A stretch of 34,362 bases of DNA from Streptococcus pseudopneumoniae. Its GTDB lineage: Bacteria; Bacillota; Bacilli; Lactobacillales; Streptococcaceae. Location: assembly GCF_001068775.1 (NCBI RefSeq), contig NZ_JWAJ01000044.1:1-34362 (forward strand), written 5' to 3'. Shown here one piece after another: positions 14,457 to 23,320 of this stretch (the stretch's first letter is position 1; every line of letters starts with the position of its first letter). The notes beneath the pieces were generated by a model that was given only the letters and a program-made list of their open reading frames with translations, did not search any database and was not told the DNA's origin. The translations under genes and the position numbers were made by a program.

Positions 14457-15782
14457 ATGGCTAAAAAAGGTGCTTTAACAGGATTACTCCTGTTTGGAAT
14501 ATTTTTTGGAGCAGGTAACTTGATTTTCCCTCCAACTCTAGGCGCACAGTCTGGAGAAAACTTTCTCCCTGCCATTGCAGGATTTGTATTTTCAGGTGTT
14601 GGGATTGCCGTCCTAACCTTGATCATTGGAACCCTTAATCCAAAGGGCTATATCTATGAAATTTCTAAGAAAATTTCACCATGGTTTGCGACAATTTATC
14701 TTGCAGCTTTGTACTTGTCGATTGGCCCATTCTTTGCCATCCCTCGTACAGCAACGACATCGTTTGAAGTTGGTATTAGTCCACTCTTGGATCAAGCCGA
14801 TAAAGGTTTAGGTTTGATTGTCTTCACCATTCTCTACTTTGTAGCTGCCTACCTAATCTCCTTGAATCCTTCAAAAATCTTGGATCGTATCGGTCGAGTC
14901 TTGACTCCAGTTTTTGCCATCTTAATTGTTATTCTGGTTATCCTTGGAGCTTTCAAGTATGGTGGGAACGCACCACAAGCAGCTTCAGGAGCTTATCAAG
15001 CTTCCGCCTTTGGAGCAGGTTTCTTAGAAGGATACAATACACTTGATGCGCTTGCTTCGGTTGCCTTCAGTGTTATTGCAGTACAAACCTTGAAACAACT
15101 TGGTTTTTCAAACAAGAAAGAATACATCTCAACCATTTGGGTGGTTGGAATCGTTGTAGCACTCGGATTTAGTGCTCTCTACATCGGTCTAGGTTTCTTG
15201 GGCAATCATTTCCCAGTAACAGAAGAAGCAATGAAGAGCGGAACTCCTGGAGTTTATATCTTGTCTCAAGCGACTCAAGAAATCTTTGGTTCTACTGCTC
15301 AGCTTTTCCTTGCGGCTATGGTAACCGTTACTTGCTTTACAACGACTGTAGGGTTGATTGTATCAACTGCTGAGTTCTTTAACGGACGTTTCCCGCAAAT
15401 CAGCTACAAGGTTTATGCGACTGTCTTTACCTTGATTGGTTTTGCCATTGCAAATCTTGGTTTGAGTGCTATTATTAAGTACTCTGTACCAGTTCTCGTT
15501 ATTTTGTACCCAATTACGATTGCCATTGTCATGATTGTGATTGTGAACAAGTTTGTTGCTCTTTCTAAACCAGGAATGCAATTAACTGTTGGTATTGTCA
15601 CAGCCATTGCTATTGCAAGTGTTTTAGGATCTACTTTTAAGGTTGAGGTCCTTGCAAATATCGTGAACGCTCTACCATTTGCGGAGGCTTCTCTGCCATG
15701 GTTGGTACCAGCTATTATCGGAATTCTACTTTCTCTTGTTCTTCCAAATAAACAAGAAAGTGAAGCTTTTGAAATGGAATAA
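14457..15782 (+). CDS. brnQ: Branched-chain amino acid carrier BrnQ (LIVCS family)
   Basis: 441 residues with about twelve hydrophobic helices. The opening LTGLLLFGIFFGAGNLIFPP and the following GPFFAIPRTATTSFEVG are hallmark blocks of LIV-II carriers, which import leucine, isoleucine and valine with sodium or protons. AAGGAG precedes ATG 14457. Monocistronic between an extended -10 and a strong terminator. No CodY or T-box signature is obvious upstream, so how branched-chain amino acids control it is unclear from sequence. Confidence 0.93.
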   Translation: MAKKGALTGLLLFGIFFGAGNLIFPPTLGAQSGENFLPAIAGFVFSGVGIAVLTLIIGTLNPKGYIYEISKKISPWFATIYLAALYLSIGPFFAIPRTATTSFEVGISPLLDQADKGLGLIVFTILYFVAAYLISLNPSKILDRIGRVLTPVFAILIVILVILGAFKYGGNAPQAASGAYQASAFGAGFLEGYNTLDALASVAFSVIAVQTLKQLGFSNKKEYISTIWVVGIVVALGFSALYIGLGFLGNHFPVTEEAMKSGTPGVYILSQATQEIFGSTAQLFLAAMVTVTCFTTTVGLIVSTAEFFNGRFPQISYKVYATVFTLIGFAIANLGLSAIIKYSVPVLVILYPITIAIVMIVIVNKFVALSKPGMQLTVGIVTAIAIASVLGSTFKVEVLANIVNALPFAEASLPWLVPAIIGILLSLVLPNKQESEAFEME

Positions 15783-15786
15783 TCAC

Positions 15787-15832
15787 TAAAATCACTTTTG
15801 TAGCCAAGTCTACAGGAGTGATTTTCTTTTTT
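15787..15832 (+). terminator. Terminator after brnQ
   Basis: AAAATCACT-TTGTAG pairs with CTACA-GAGTGATTTT (small internal mismatch), then CTTTTTT. Confidence 0.88.
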
Positions 15833-15847
15833 ATCCGATGATAAATG

Positions 15848-15856
15848 TGTTATAAT
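15848..15856 (+). promoter_or_regulatory. Extended -10 of the M42 peptidase operon
   Basis: TGTTATAAT, about 23 bases before the start codon; an AT-rich -35 region without a clear match. Confidence 0.65.
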
Positions 15857-15878
15857 AGGTAGCAAAAGAGGTGAAAAA

Positions 15879-16916
15879 ATGAATCAAACTGTAGAATATA
15901 TCAAAGAACTAACTGCTATTGCATCGCCGACAGGTTTTACGCGTGAAATTACGAATTATTTAGTTGAGACTCTTGAAAAACTAGGTTATCAACCAATCCG
16001 TACTGCCAAAGGTGGTGTCAACGTCACTGTTAAAGGTAAAAATGACGAGCAACAGCGTTTTATAACTGCCCATGTGGATACCTTGGGGGCTATTGTCCGT
16101 GCTGTTAAACCAGACGGTCGTCTTAAGATGGACCGTATCGGTGGCTATCCTTGGAATATGATTGAGGGAGAAAACTGTACGGTTCATGTAGCTAGTACAG
16201 GGAAAACTGTTTCAGGTACCATTTTGATCCACCAGACTTCTTGTCATGTATACAAGGACGCTGGAACTGCTGAACGCACGCAGGACAATATGGAAGTGCG
16301 TTTGGACGAAAAAGTGATCAATGAAAAAGAAACACGCGCACTTGGTATTGAGGTTGGTGACTTTATCAGCTTTGACCCACGAACTGTCGTAACTGAGACA
16401 GGCTTTATCAAATCGCGTCATTTGGATGATAAGGTCAGTGCAGCTATCCTTCTAAATCTCCTTAAAGTCTATAAGGAAGAAGGGATTGAACTTCCTGTCA
16501 CTACGCATTTTGCCTTTTCAGTCTTTGAAGAAGTGGGACATGGTGCTAACTCAAGCATCCCTAGTCAAGTTGTCGAATATCTAGCAGTAGATATGGGAGC
16601 AATGGGAGATGATCAGCAGACAGACGAGTACACAGTGTCTATCTGTGTTAAAGATGCTTCTGGTCCTTACCACTATGAATTCCGTCAACATTTGGTTGCT
16701 TTAGCAAAAGAGCAAGATATTCCATTTAAACTAGATATCTATCCATTTTACGGTTCGGATGCTTCTGCGGCCATGTCAGCTGGAGCAGAAGTCAAACACG
16801 CTCTTCTAGGAGCGGGTATCGAGTCTAGTCACTCATACGAACGTACCCATGTTGATTCTGTTGTAGCAACTGAACGTATGGTAGATGCTTATCTCAAGAG
16901 TGACTTGGTGGACTAA
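15879..16916 (+). CDS. M42-family aminopeptidase (PepA-like glutamyl aminopeptidase)
   Basis: 345 residues, usual length for the family. Metal-binding and catalytic motifs appear in order: HVDTLGA near 66 (first His ligand), SRHLDDKVSA near 182 (bridging Asp), FEEVGHGAN near 213 (catalytic Glu pair), VDMGAMGDD near 235 and SSHSYERTH near 312 (last His ligand). These cobalt/zinc enzymes form large tetrahedral complexes that trim N-terminal residues, here probably Glu/Asp. AAAGAGGTG precedes ATG 15879. First gene of an operon with the HIT protein and LdcB. Confidence 0.9.
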   Translation: MNQTVEYIKELTAIASPTGFTREITNYLVETLEKLGYQPIRTAKGGVNVTVKGKNDEQQRFITAHVDTLGAIVRAVKPDGRLKMDRIGGYPWNMIEGENCTVHVASTGKTVSGTILIHQTSCHVYKDAGTAERTQDNMEVRLDEKVINEKETRALGIEVGDFISFDPRTVVTETGFIKSRHLDDKVSAAILLNLLKVYKEEGIELPVTTHFAFSVFEEVGHGANSSIPSQVVEYLAVDMGAMGDDQQTDEYTVSICVKDASGPYHYEFRQHLVALAKEQDIPFKLDIYPFYGSDASAAMSAGAEVKHALLGAGIESSHSYERTHVDSVVATERMVDAYLKSDLVD

Positions 16917-16917
16917 G

Positions 16918-17379
16918 ATGTGCTTGATTTGTGATCGAATTGAACTCATCAAGACTGGAGACAATCCCTACTTTGTAAAAGAACTGGAAACAGGCTATGT
17001 TGTCATTGGAGACCACCAGTATTTTGAAGGCTATACTCTGTTCCTGGCAAAAGAGCATGTGACAGAATTGCATCATATGGAAGCTCCAGTCAAACTTCGC
17101 TTTTTAGAGGAAATGAGCTTGGTCCAAGAAGCTGTCTCTAAAGCTTTTTCTCCTCAAAAGATGAATGTAGAGTTGTTAGGAAATGGAGATGCACATGCCC
17201 ACTGGCATATTTTTCCAAGACGAGAAGGTGATATGAAGGGACACGGTCTTAATGGTCGTGGTCCAGTTTGGTGGGTTCCATGGGAAGAAATGATTGCTGA
17301 AGAATATCAAGTTAAGGGAAGTAAATTAGAAGACTTGATTGCAAGATTATCTGAGACGTTAAACCAGATGATTAAATGA
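16918..17379 (+). CDS. HIT-family nucleotide-binding protein
   Basis: 153 residues starting MCLICDRIELIK at ATG 16918, one base after the M42 stop, so it is translated by coupling; an earlier in-frame ATG at 16885 lies inside the upstream gene. The histidine triad is seen as HAHWHIFPR at 93-97. Cys2 and Cys5 at the very start may join later residues in binding zinc, as in some HIT branches. Such enzymes hydrolyse or transfer nucleotides (AMP-lysine, Ap4A-like). The specific substrate is not evident. Confidence 0.9.
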   Translation: MCLICDRIELIKTGDNPYFVKELETGYVVIGDHQYFEGYTLFLAKEHVTELHHMEAPVKLRFLEEMSLVQEAVSKAFSPQKMNVELLGNGDAHAHWHIFPRREGDMKGHGLNGRGPVWWVPWEEMIAEEYQVKGSKLEDLIARLSETLNQMIK

Positions 17380-17390
17380 AAGGATAACAG

Positions 17391-18107
17391 ATGAAAAAAA
17401 GATACCTTATCTTATCAGGATTATTAGCCTTGACATTGGCGGCATGTTCGCAAGAAAAAACAGCAACTACAGAGGCCAAGTCTTCTACAGAACAAAAGAC
17501 TGTAAAAGAAGGAACCGCGGGAAGTAAGTCTCAAGAAGCTAGTCAAAAGAAAGCAGAAGTGGTCAACAAAGGAGATCACTACAGCATTCAAGGAAAGTAC
17601 GATGAGATTGTTGTCGCTAATAAGCATTATCCTATGTCAAAAGATTACAATCCAGGAGAAAATCCTACCGCAAAGGCAGAACTGTTAAAACTCATTGCAG
17701 CTATGCAACAAGCAGGATTCCCGATTAGCGACAACTATAGTGGTTTTAGAAGTTATGAAACTCAAACTCAGCTTTATCAGGACTATGTCAACAAAGACGG
17801 AAAGGCAGAGGCTGACCGCTATTCTGCTCGGCCTGGTTACAGTGAACACCAAACTGGCCTTGCCTTTGACCTAATTGGAACAAATGGAGATTTAGTGACT
17901 GAAGAAAAGGCTGCCCAATGGCTATTGGACCATGCTGCAGACTATGGCTTCGTCGTTCGCTATCTCAAAGGTAAGGAAAAAGAAACAGGCTATATGGCTG
18001 AAGAATGGCACCTTCGCTACGTCGGAAAAGAAGCCAAGGACATCGCTGCAAGTGGTCTCAGCTTGGAAGAGTATTACGGCTTTGAAGGTGGGGACTATGC
18101 TGATTAG
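17391..18107 (+). CDS. ldcB: L,D-carboxypeptidase LdcB/DacB (VanY family), lipoprotein
   Basis: 238 residues. A lipoprotein signal ends LTLAACS with lipid Cys19, followed by a Ser/Thr/Lys-rich linker (about 20-60). The VanY-type zinc peptidase motifs follow: GFRSYETQTQLY near 125, S-x-E-H-x-x-G-x-A-x-D (YSEHQTGLAFD) near 150-160, and EWHLRYVG near 205. The enzyme trims peptidoglycan tetrapeptides to tripeptides on the outer face of the membrane; loss disturbs septum placement in pneumococcus. AAAGGA precedes ATG 17391, 11 bases after the HIT gene. No terminator is visible after the stop. Confidence 0.92.
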   Translation: MKKRYLILSGLLALTLAACSQEKTATTEAKSSTEQKTVKEGTAGSKSQEASQKKAEVVNKGDHYSIQGKYDEIVVANKHYPMSKDYNPGENPTAKAELLKLIAAMQQAGFPISDNYSGFRSYETQTQLYQDYVNKDGKAEADRYSARPGYSEHQTGLAFDLIGTNGDLVTEEKAAQWLLDHAADYGFVVRYLKGKEKETGYMAEEWHLRYVGKEAKDIAASGLSLEEYYGFEGGDYAD

Positions 18108-18119
18108 TCGCAAAATATC

Positions 18120-18148
18120 TTGCAAGAATGCTTGAAATTTGATAAAAT
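18120..18148 (+). promoter_or_regulatory. Promoter of the pheS T-box leader
   Basis: TTGCAA (18120-18125), 17 bases, TAAAAT (18143-18148), with TG one base before the -10 (TGATAAAAT). Transcript start about 18155. Confidence 0.75.
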
Positions 18149-18154
18149 GAATAA

Positions 18155-18360
18155 TAATTAAATAGGAATCTGCAAGACTAGTATCTCAGGGGAAGTATAT
18201 CAGGGAGGAGAGCCGTGACTGAAAGCTCTCTATATGAAAGCTGGGTGAATTCACTTGCCTATGGATTCAGAAATAAAGGTCTGACTTGTCAGATAAAAAC
18301 GGATGGTACCGCGTGTCAACGCTCCGAGTGTGGAGTTTTTGGCATGTGGTTTTCTTTTTA
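18155..18360 (+). promoter_or_regulatory. T-box leader specific for tRNA-Phe
   Basis: The T-box core GGATGGTACCGCG lies at 18301-18313; its TGGT would pair with an ACCA tail (discriminator A). A stem-I type hairpin (GAGAGC / GCTCTC) occurs near 18207-18229, and GAATTC in the following loop puts a TTC (Phe) specifier at 18250-18252. The terminator half is 18309-18319 (CCGCGTGTCAA) pairing with 18339-18349 (TTGGCATGTGG), with an inner CTCC / GGAG helix and a T-rich run after it. Uncharged tRNA-Phe should favour the antiterminator and allow pheS-pheT transcription. Boundaries of stem I are approximate. Confidence 0.9.
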
Positions 18361-18385
18361 TCTAAGAGAGACTGATGGAGGAATT

Positions 18386-19432
18386 ATGTCAACTATTGAA
18401 GAACAATTAAAAGCGCTTCGTGAAGAAACGCTAGCTAGCTTGAAGCAGATTTCTGCTGAAAATGAAAAAGAGATGCAAGAATTGCGTGTCTCTGTCCTTG
18501 GTAAAAAAGGTTCATTGACTGAAATCCTTAAAGGGATGAAGGATGTATCAGCAGAAATGCGCCCTGTTATCGGGAAACACGTCAATGAGGCTCGTGATGT
18601 CTTAACTGCTGCCTTTGAAGAAACAGCTAAGCTCTTGGAAGAAAAGAAAGTGGAAGCGCAACTAGCTAGTGAGAGCATCGATGTTACACTGCCAGGTCGC
18701 CCAGTTGCGACAGGTCACCGTCACGTTCTCACTCAAACTAGTGAAGAAATCGAAGATATCTTCATCGGGATGGGTTACCAAGTCGTGGATGGATTTGAAG
18801 TTGAAAAAGACTACTACAACTTTGAACGTATGAATCTTCCAAAAGACCACCCTGCCCGTGATATGCAGGATACTTTCTATATCACAGAAGAAATCTTGCT
18901 CCGTACTCACACGTCTCCAGTTCAGGCGCGTGCGATGGATGCCCATGATTTTTCTAAAGGTCCTTTGAAGATGATCTCACCAGGACGTGTATTCCGTCGT
19001 GATACAGACGATGCAACCCACAGTCACCAATTCCACCAAATTGAAGGTTTGGTTGTTGGGAAGAACATCTCTATGGCGGATCTTCAAGGAACCCTTCAGT
19101 TGATTGTCCAAAAAATGTTTGGTGAAGAGCGTCAAATTCGTTTGCGTCCATCTTACTTCCCATTCACTGAGCCATCTGTTGAGGTGGATGTTTCATGCTT
19201 CAAGTGTGGAGGAGCCGGCTGTAACGTATGTAAGAAAACTGGTTGGATCGAGATTATGGGTGCCGGTATGGTTCACCCACGTGTCCTTGAGATGAGTGGT
19301 ATCGATGCGACTGTTTACTCTGGATTTGCCTTTGGTCTTGGACAAGAGCGTGTAGCTATGCTTCGTTACGGAATCAACGATATTCGTGGATTCTACCAAG
19401 GGGATGTCCGCTTCTCAGAACAGTTTAAATAA
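18386..19432 (+). CDS. pheS: Phenylalanyl-tRNA synthetase alpha subunit
   Basis: 348 residues from ATG 18386 ([14 protein letters not shown]), preceded by TGGAGG. An open frame extends upstream to 18215 but runs through the T-box and is not coding. An N-terminal coiled coil (about 1-85) binds tRNA. The class II catalytic core follows, with motif 2 ([19 protein letters not shown] near 215) and motif 3 ([17 protein letters not shown] near 315). The segment [12 protein letters not shown] near 272 is normal for Bacillota PheS. With PheT it forms the alpha2-beta2 enzyme that charges tRNA-Phe. In pneumococcus I recall an acetyltransferase gene between pheS and pheT; it is absent here. Confidence 0.97.
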   Translation: MSTIEEQLKALREETLASLKQISAENEKEMQELRVSVLGKKGSLTEILKGMKDVSAEMRPVIGKHVNEARDVLTAAFEETAKLLEEKKVEAQLASESIDVTLPGRPVATGHRHVLTQTSEEIEDIFIGMGYQVVDGFEVEKDYYNFERMNLPKDHPARDMQDTFYITEEILLRTHTSPVQARAMDAHDFSKGPLKMISPGRVFRRDTDDATHSHQFHQIEGLVVGKNISMADLQGTLQLIVQKMFGEERQIRLRPSYFPFTEPSVEVDVSCFKCGGAGCNVCKKTGWIEIMGAGMVHPRVLEMSGIDATVYSGFAFGLGQERVAMLRYGINDIRGFYQGDVRFSEQFK

Positions 19433-19459
19433 GATTGAAACCTGAAACACAATCCTATA

Positions 19460-19501
19460 CAGTTCTAGTCATTTTCTCTCGCTGAGAAATGGTGAGGACT
19501 G
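19460..19501 (+). other. Stem-loop between pheS and pheT
   Basis: AGTTCT pairs with AGGACT and, further in, CATTTTCTC with GAGAAATG (one bulged T), loop TCGCT. There is no T-run, so it is not a standard terminator; it may be an RNA-processing or stability element. Confidence 0.4.
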
Positions 19502-19527
19502 ACTCGAAGAAAAAGAAAGGAATTGAA

Positions 19528-19550
19528 AAGGTCTCACTTATTGAGATCTT
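19528..19550 (+). promoter_or_regulatory. Hairpin between ribosome site and pheT start
   Basis: AAGGTCTCA and TGAGATCTT form nine pairs with a five-base loop, ending directly before ATG 19551. The ribosome site AAAGG (19516-19520) is too far from either ATG in linear sequence, but folding the hairpin leaves about seven bases to ATG 19551, a normal spacing. Role inferred. Confidence 0.45.
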
Positions 19551-19562
19551 ATGCTCAGAATT

Positions 19563-21968
19563 ATGTTAGTATCATACAAATGGTTAAAAGAATTGGTGGA
19601 CATTGCTGTGTCCTCACAAGAGTTGGCTGAAAAAATGTCAACTACAGGGATCGAAGTAGAAGGTGTGGAATCATCAGCTGTTGGTCTCTCAAAAATTGTC
19701 GTCGGTGAGGTCTTGTCTTGCGAAGATGTGCCAGAAACTCACCTTCATGTTTGTCAGGTTAACGTTGGCGAAGAAGAAGCCCGTCAAATCGTCTGTGGTG
19801 CTCCAAATGTGCGTGCAGGCATCAAGGTTATGGTAGCTCTTCCAGGTGCTCGCATCGCGGACAACTACAAGATCAAAAAAGGGAAAATCCGTGGCTTAGA
19901 GTCACTAGGGATGATCTGCTCACTTGGTGAATTAGGGATTTCTGACTCAGTTGTACCAAAGGAATTTGCAGATGGAATCCAAATCTTGCCTCAAGAGGCC
20001 GTTCCAGGTGATGAAGTATTCTCTTACCTAGACTTGGATGATGAAATCATCGAACTTTCCATCACACCTAACCGTGCAGATGCCCTCTCTATGCGTGGCG
20101 TGGCGCACGAAGTAGCCGCTATCTATGACAAGGCAGTCAACTTCAAAGAATTTACTTTAGCAGAAACAGACCAAGCTGCAGCCGATGCTCTTTCTGTCAG
20201 CATTGATACAGACAAGGCACCTTACTATGCCGCTCGTATCTTGGACAATGTGACCATTGCACCAAGTCCACAATGGTTGCAAAATCTTCTCATGAATGAA
20301 GGTATCCGTCCCATCAATAACGTGGTGGACGTGACCAACTATATCCTTCTTTACTTTGGTCAACCAATGCATGCCTTTGACTTGGACACCTTTGAAGGAA
20401 ATGACATCCGTGTGCGTGAAGCGCGTGCTGGTGAGAAATTAGTGACCTTGGATGGGGAAGAGCGTGAGTTGGAAACAACTGATTTAGTGATTACTGTTGC
20501 TGATAAACCAGTAGCCCTTGCAGGTGTCATGGGGGGACAAGCTACAGAAATCTCTGAAAAGTCTACTCGTGTCGTCCTTGAAGCTGCTGTCTTCAATGGC
20601 AAATCTATCCGTAAGACAAGTGGTCGTCTCAACCTTCGTTCTGAATCATCTTCTCGCTTTGAAAAAGGGATCAATGTGGCAACTGTTAATGAAGCCCTTG
20701 ATGCGGCAGCTAGCATGATTGCAGAACTTGCAGGTGCGACGGTGCGAAAAGGCATCGTTTCAGCGGGTGAACTTAATACTTCTGATGTGGAAGTTTCTTC
20801 CACTCTTGCAGACGTTAACCGTGTCCTTGGTACAGAGCTTTCCTATGCTGATGTGGAAGATGTCTTCCGTCGCCTTGGATTTGGCCTTTCTGGAAATGCA
20901 GAAAGCTTTACTGTGAGCGTCCCTCGTCGTCGTTGGGATATTACTATTGAAGCTGACCTCTTTGAAGAAATCGCTCGTATCTATGGCTATGATCGCTTGC
21001 CAACTAGTCTTCCAAAAGATGATGGAACAGCTGGTGAATTGACTGCGACACAAAAACTCCGCCGTCAAGTTCGTACCATTGCTGAAGGTGCTGGATTAAC
21101 GGAAATCATCACCTACGCTCTTACAACTCCTGAAAAAGCGGTCGAGTTTACGATTCAGCCAAGTCATTTGACAGAATTGATGTGGCCAATGACCGTGGAT
21201 CGTTCAGTCCTCCGTCAAAATATGATTTCTGGTATCCTTGATACGGTTGCCTACAATGTGGCTCGTAAGAACAAAAACTTGGCTCTTTACGAGATTGGAA
21301 AAGTCTTTGAACAAACAGGCAATCCAAAAGAAGAGCTGCCAAATGAAATCAACAGCTTTGCCCTTGCTTTGACAGGCTTGGTTGCAGAAAAAGACTTCCA
21401 AACAGCAGCCGTTCCAGTTGACTTCTTCTATGCCAAAGGAATTTTGGAAGCCCTCTTTGCTCGCTTGGGTCTTGAAGTGACTTATACAGCAACCTCTGAA
21501 ATCGCTAGCCTTCACCCGGGACGTACAGCCTTGATTTCACTCGGTGACCAAGTCCTTGGTTTCCTCGGTCAAGTACATCCTGTTACAGCTAAAGCTTACG
21601 ATATTCCAGAAACTTATGTAGCAGAGCTCAACCTTTCAGCTATCGAGAAAGCTCTTCAACCAGCAGCTCCATTTGTGGAAATCACTAAATTCCCAGCAGT
21701 CAGCCGTGATATCGCCCTTCTCCTCAAAGCAGAAGTGACTCACCAAGATGTGGTTGATGCCATCAAATCTGCAGGCGTGAAACGTTTGACAGCTATCAAA
21801 CTCTTTGATGTCTTCTCAGGTGAAAAACTAGGACTTGGTATGAAGTCAATGGCTTATAGCTTGACCTTCCAAAATCCAGAAGATAGCTTGACAGACGAAG
21901 AAGTCGCACGCTATATGGAAAAAATTCAAGCATCACTTGAAGAAAAAGTGAATGCAGAAGTGCGTTAA
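19563..21968 (+). CDS. pheT: Phenylalanyl-tRNA synthetase beta subunit
   Basis: 801 residues from ATG 19563 ([13 protein letters not shown]), the usual beginning; ATG 19551 would add four residues and is better placed if the hairpin before it folds. Domains in order: a tRNA-binding OB domain (about 40-150, [12 protein letters not shown] to [11 protein letters not shown]), B3/B4 editing domain (about 210-390), B5 helix-turn-helix domain ([28 protein letters not shown] region near 460), a catalytic-like core, and the FDX-ACB anticodon domain at the end ([18 protein letters not shown] to the C-terminus). Complete and unremarkable. It shares the T-box transcript with pheS and ends at a strong terminator. 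Confidence 0.96.
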   Translation: MLVSYKWLKELVDIAVSSQELAEKMSTTGIEVEGVESSAVGLSKIVVGEVLSCEDVPETHLHVCQVNVGEEEARQIVCGAPNVRAGIKVMVALPGARIADNYKIKKGKIRGLESLGMICSLGELGISDSVVPKEFADGIQILPQEAVPGDEVFSYLDLDDEIIELSITPNRADALSMRGVAHEVAAIYDKAVNFKEFTLAETDQAAADALSVSIDTDKAPYYAARILDNVTIAPSPQWLQNLLMNEGIRPINNVVDVTNYILLYFGQPMHAFDLDTFEGNDIRVREARAGEKLVTLDGEERELETTDLVITVADKPVALAGVMGGQATEISEKSTRVVLEAAVFNGKSIRKTSGRLNLRSESSSRFEKGINVATVNEALDAAASMIAELAGATVRKGIVSAGELNTSDVEVSSTLADVNRVLGTELSYADVEDVFRRLGFGLSGNAESFTVSVPRRRWDITIEADLFEEIARIYGYDRLPTSLPKDDGTAGELTATQKLRRQVRTIAEGAGLTEIITYALTTPEKAVEFTIQPSHLTELMWPMTVDRSVLRQNMISGILDTVAYNVARKNKNLALYEIGKVFEQTGNPKEELPNEINSFALALTGLVAEKDFQTAAVPVDFFYAKGILEALFARLGLEVTYTATSEIASLHPGRTALISLGDQVLGFLGQVHPVTAKAYDIPETYVAELNLSAIEKALQPAAPFVEITKFPAVSRDIALLLKAEVTHQDVVDAIKSAGVKRLTAIKLFDVFSGEKLGLGMKSMAYSLTFQNPEDSLTDEEVARYMEKIQASLEEKVNAEVR

Positions 21969-21974
21969 CAGTCT

Positions 21975-22002
21975 AAAATCCATCCCTAGGGATGGATTTT
22001 TT
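21975..22002 (+). terminator. Terminator after pheT
   Basis: AAAATCCATCCC / GGGATGGATTTT with a two-base loop and more T after it: one of the strongest in the window. Confidence 0.92.
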
Positions 22003-22007
22003 AGTAG

Positions 22008-22034
22008 AAAAAAACATCAAGCTTTAGCCTGATG
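22008..22034 (-). terminator. Terminator of the alpha/beta hydrolase gene
   Basis: On the minus strand CATCAGGCT pairs with AGCTTGATG, followed by seven T. Confidence 0.8.
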
Positions 22035-22087
22035 ATTTAATCAACTTGACGGGGAAACAACTCCTTTTTAATACTGTTACAAGATGA

Positions 22088-22993
22088 TCAGACATCGATG
22101 TTTTTTGTCATCCAATCAGCTATGAAGTGATAGGTATCGTTTCGATTATTCTCGTTTAGAATTTCGTGACGAGCCTCTTCAACTAATCGGAGGCTTACTT
22201 TCGAATGTGAAGCCTTTAGGAGTTTTACAAATCTTTCTACACCTTTACCATTTTCGCCTAGAGGGTCTTCTTGTCCCGAAATCACGAGAATTGGGAGTTG
22301 GGTTGGAATCTCATCGATCACTTGTTTACTCGCTACTTGGTTAGAGAAGTAAAAAATAGATCGGTACATGGGAATAGTAGGTATGAATTGACAGAATGGA
22401 TCCTTCAGATAAGCATGATTGGATTCCTCATTTTTTGAGAGCCAATCGACAGATGTTTTAGGATTTTTAATAGTTCGATTAAAGCTATCAGTTGATAGAT
22501 AGGTCAGGAGTTTACTACGGTGTTTATTCCCTTTTATAAGTCGGATGCATTCTGTTAGGATGAGAGCAAATCGAGTTAGAAACTGAGGTTGTTGACCAGT
22601 CGCCATGATAATCAAGGCATTGATAGGTGGTTTTCGTTTAGCTACATAATAGCGACACATAAGAGAACCCATAGAATGCCCTAGAAGGACGATTGGAAGT
22701 TTTGGAAAGCTTTCTTGAATAAAAGAGGTCACTCTTTCAATATCATCGATGAGTTCCTCGGGAGATTCAGGAAAGACTCCGAGTTGACTTGGGTTTTGAA
22801 CAGTATGACCATGGCCGAGATGATCATGGCCGATAACAGTAAAGCCTTCTTTATTCATGGCTAGAGCAAATTCTTCATATCGTTCCACGTACTCTACCAT
22901 TCCATGTACAAGCTGAAGAACGGCTTTTGGCTGTTCAGTTTCCCAAATGATTAAGTTATTGTTGTTTGGTTCGAGTTTAAGTCTTTTTTTCAT
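22088..22993 (-). CDS. Alpha/beta hydrolase, monoacylglycerol-lipase-like
   Basis: 301 residues. The oxyanion region HGMVEYVERYEEFA (30-43) and GHDHLGHGHT (55-64) match the lysophospholipase/monoglyceride lipase group. The nucleophile is Ser107 in LLGHSMGS. The acid is the Asp in SGQEDPLGE near 245, and the base is the His in EARHEILNE near 280. No signal peptide, so it acts in the cytoplasm or at the inner face of the membrane, probably on monoglycerides or lysophospholipids. AAGGAA precedes ATG 22993. Monocistronic, with its own terminator. A close functional match cannot be claimed. Confidence 0.88.
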   Translation of the reverse strand: MKKRLKLEPNNNNLIIWETEQPKAVLQLVHGMVEYVERYEEFALAMNKEGFTVIGHDHLGHGHTVQNPSQLGVFPESPEELIDDIERVTSFIQESFPKLPIVLLGHSMGSLMCRYYVAKRKPPINALIIMATGQQPQFLTRFALILTECIRLIKGNKHRSKLLTYLSTDSFNRTIKNPKTSVDWLSKNEESNHAYLKDPFCQFIPTIPMYRSIFYFSNQVASKQVIDEIPTQLPILVISGQEDPLGENGKGVERFVKLLKASHSKVSLRLVEEARHEILNENNRNDTYHFIADWMTKNIDV

Positions 22994-23184
22994 ATCAGAT
23001 TCCTTGCTGATGATAATCTATAGTCTATCAAAAATATACCATAAAATAGCACGATAAGCTAGGCAGGATGATGAAGATTGCTAGTAACAATTCAGGACTG
23101 AAAATGAACATTTGAGGACATAGTCGACTGATTTATCAAGAAATGAGTATAATAAATTTATCACTTAAAATCTGGAGGATTAAA

Positions 23185-23292
23185 ATGCTTGGTGATAAGC
23201 TAATAAATTTCCTATCCAGTAAATATCCTTTTAAAAACAAAGATTTAAAAATGTACATAAATCATTGTAAAAGCTATCAAAAAGGAGTATAA
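23185..23292 (+). CDS. Possible 35-residue peptide upstream of the ABC operon
   Basis: ATG 23185 is preceded by a good ribosome site (TGGAGGATTAAA) and a TATAAT at 23148-23153. It opens a 35-codon frame, MLGDKLINFLSSKYPFKNKD, followed by LKMYINHCKSYQKGV. The peptide is lysine-rich and has no motif I recognise. Its last codons overlap the promoter of the ABC operon (23265-23293), and the blocks GAGTATAAT ... AATAAATTT ... GGAGG occur before both this ORF and the ABC gene. It could be a leader peptide, a remnant of a longer gene or chance. Weakly supported. The remainder of 22994-23184 shows no other gene. Confidence 0.35.
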   Translation: MLGDKLINFLSSKYPFKNKDLKMYINHCKSYQKGV

Positions 23293-23293
23293 T
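23265..23293 (+). promoter_or_regulatory. Promoter of the ABC exporter operon
   Basis: TTGTAA (23265-23270), 17 bases, TATAAT (23288-23293); predicted start about 23300, 20 bases before the ATPase gene. Confidence 0.72.
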
Positions 23294-23320
23294 GAGTGCA
23301 ATAAATTTCGGAGGTGGATG

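Noticed and set aside
15413..15865. 150-codon ORF antisense to brnQ
   Set aside because: No ribosome site or homology; a shadow of brnQ codon use.
18215..18385. Upstream extension of pheS in frame
   Set aside because: It crosses the T-box and terminator and begins with GTG in stem I; the ribosome site and family start are at 18386.
20360..20803. 147-codon ORF antisense to pheT
   Set aside because: Shadow frame of a highly conserved gene; composition rich in Ser/Arg as expected for antisense reading.
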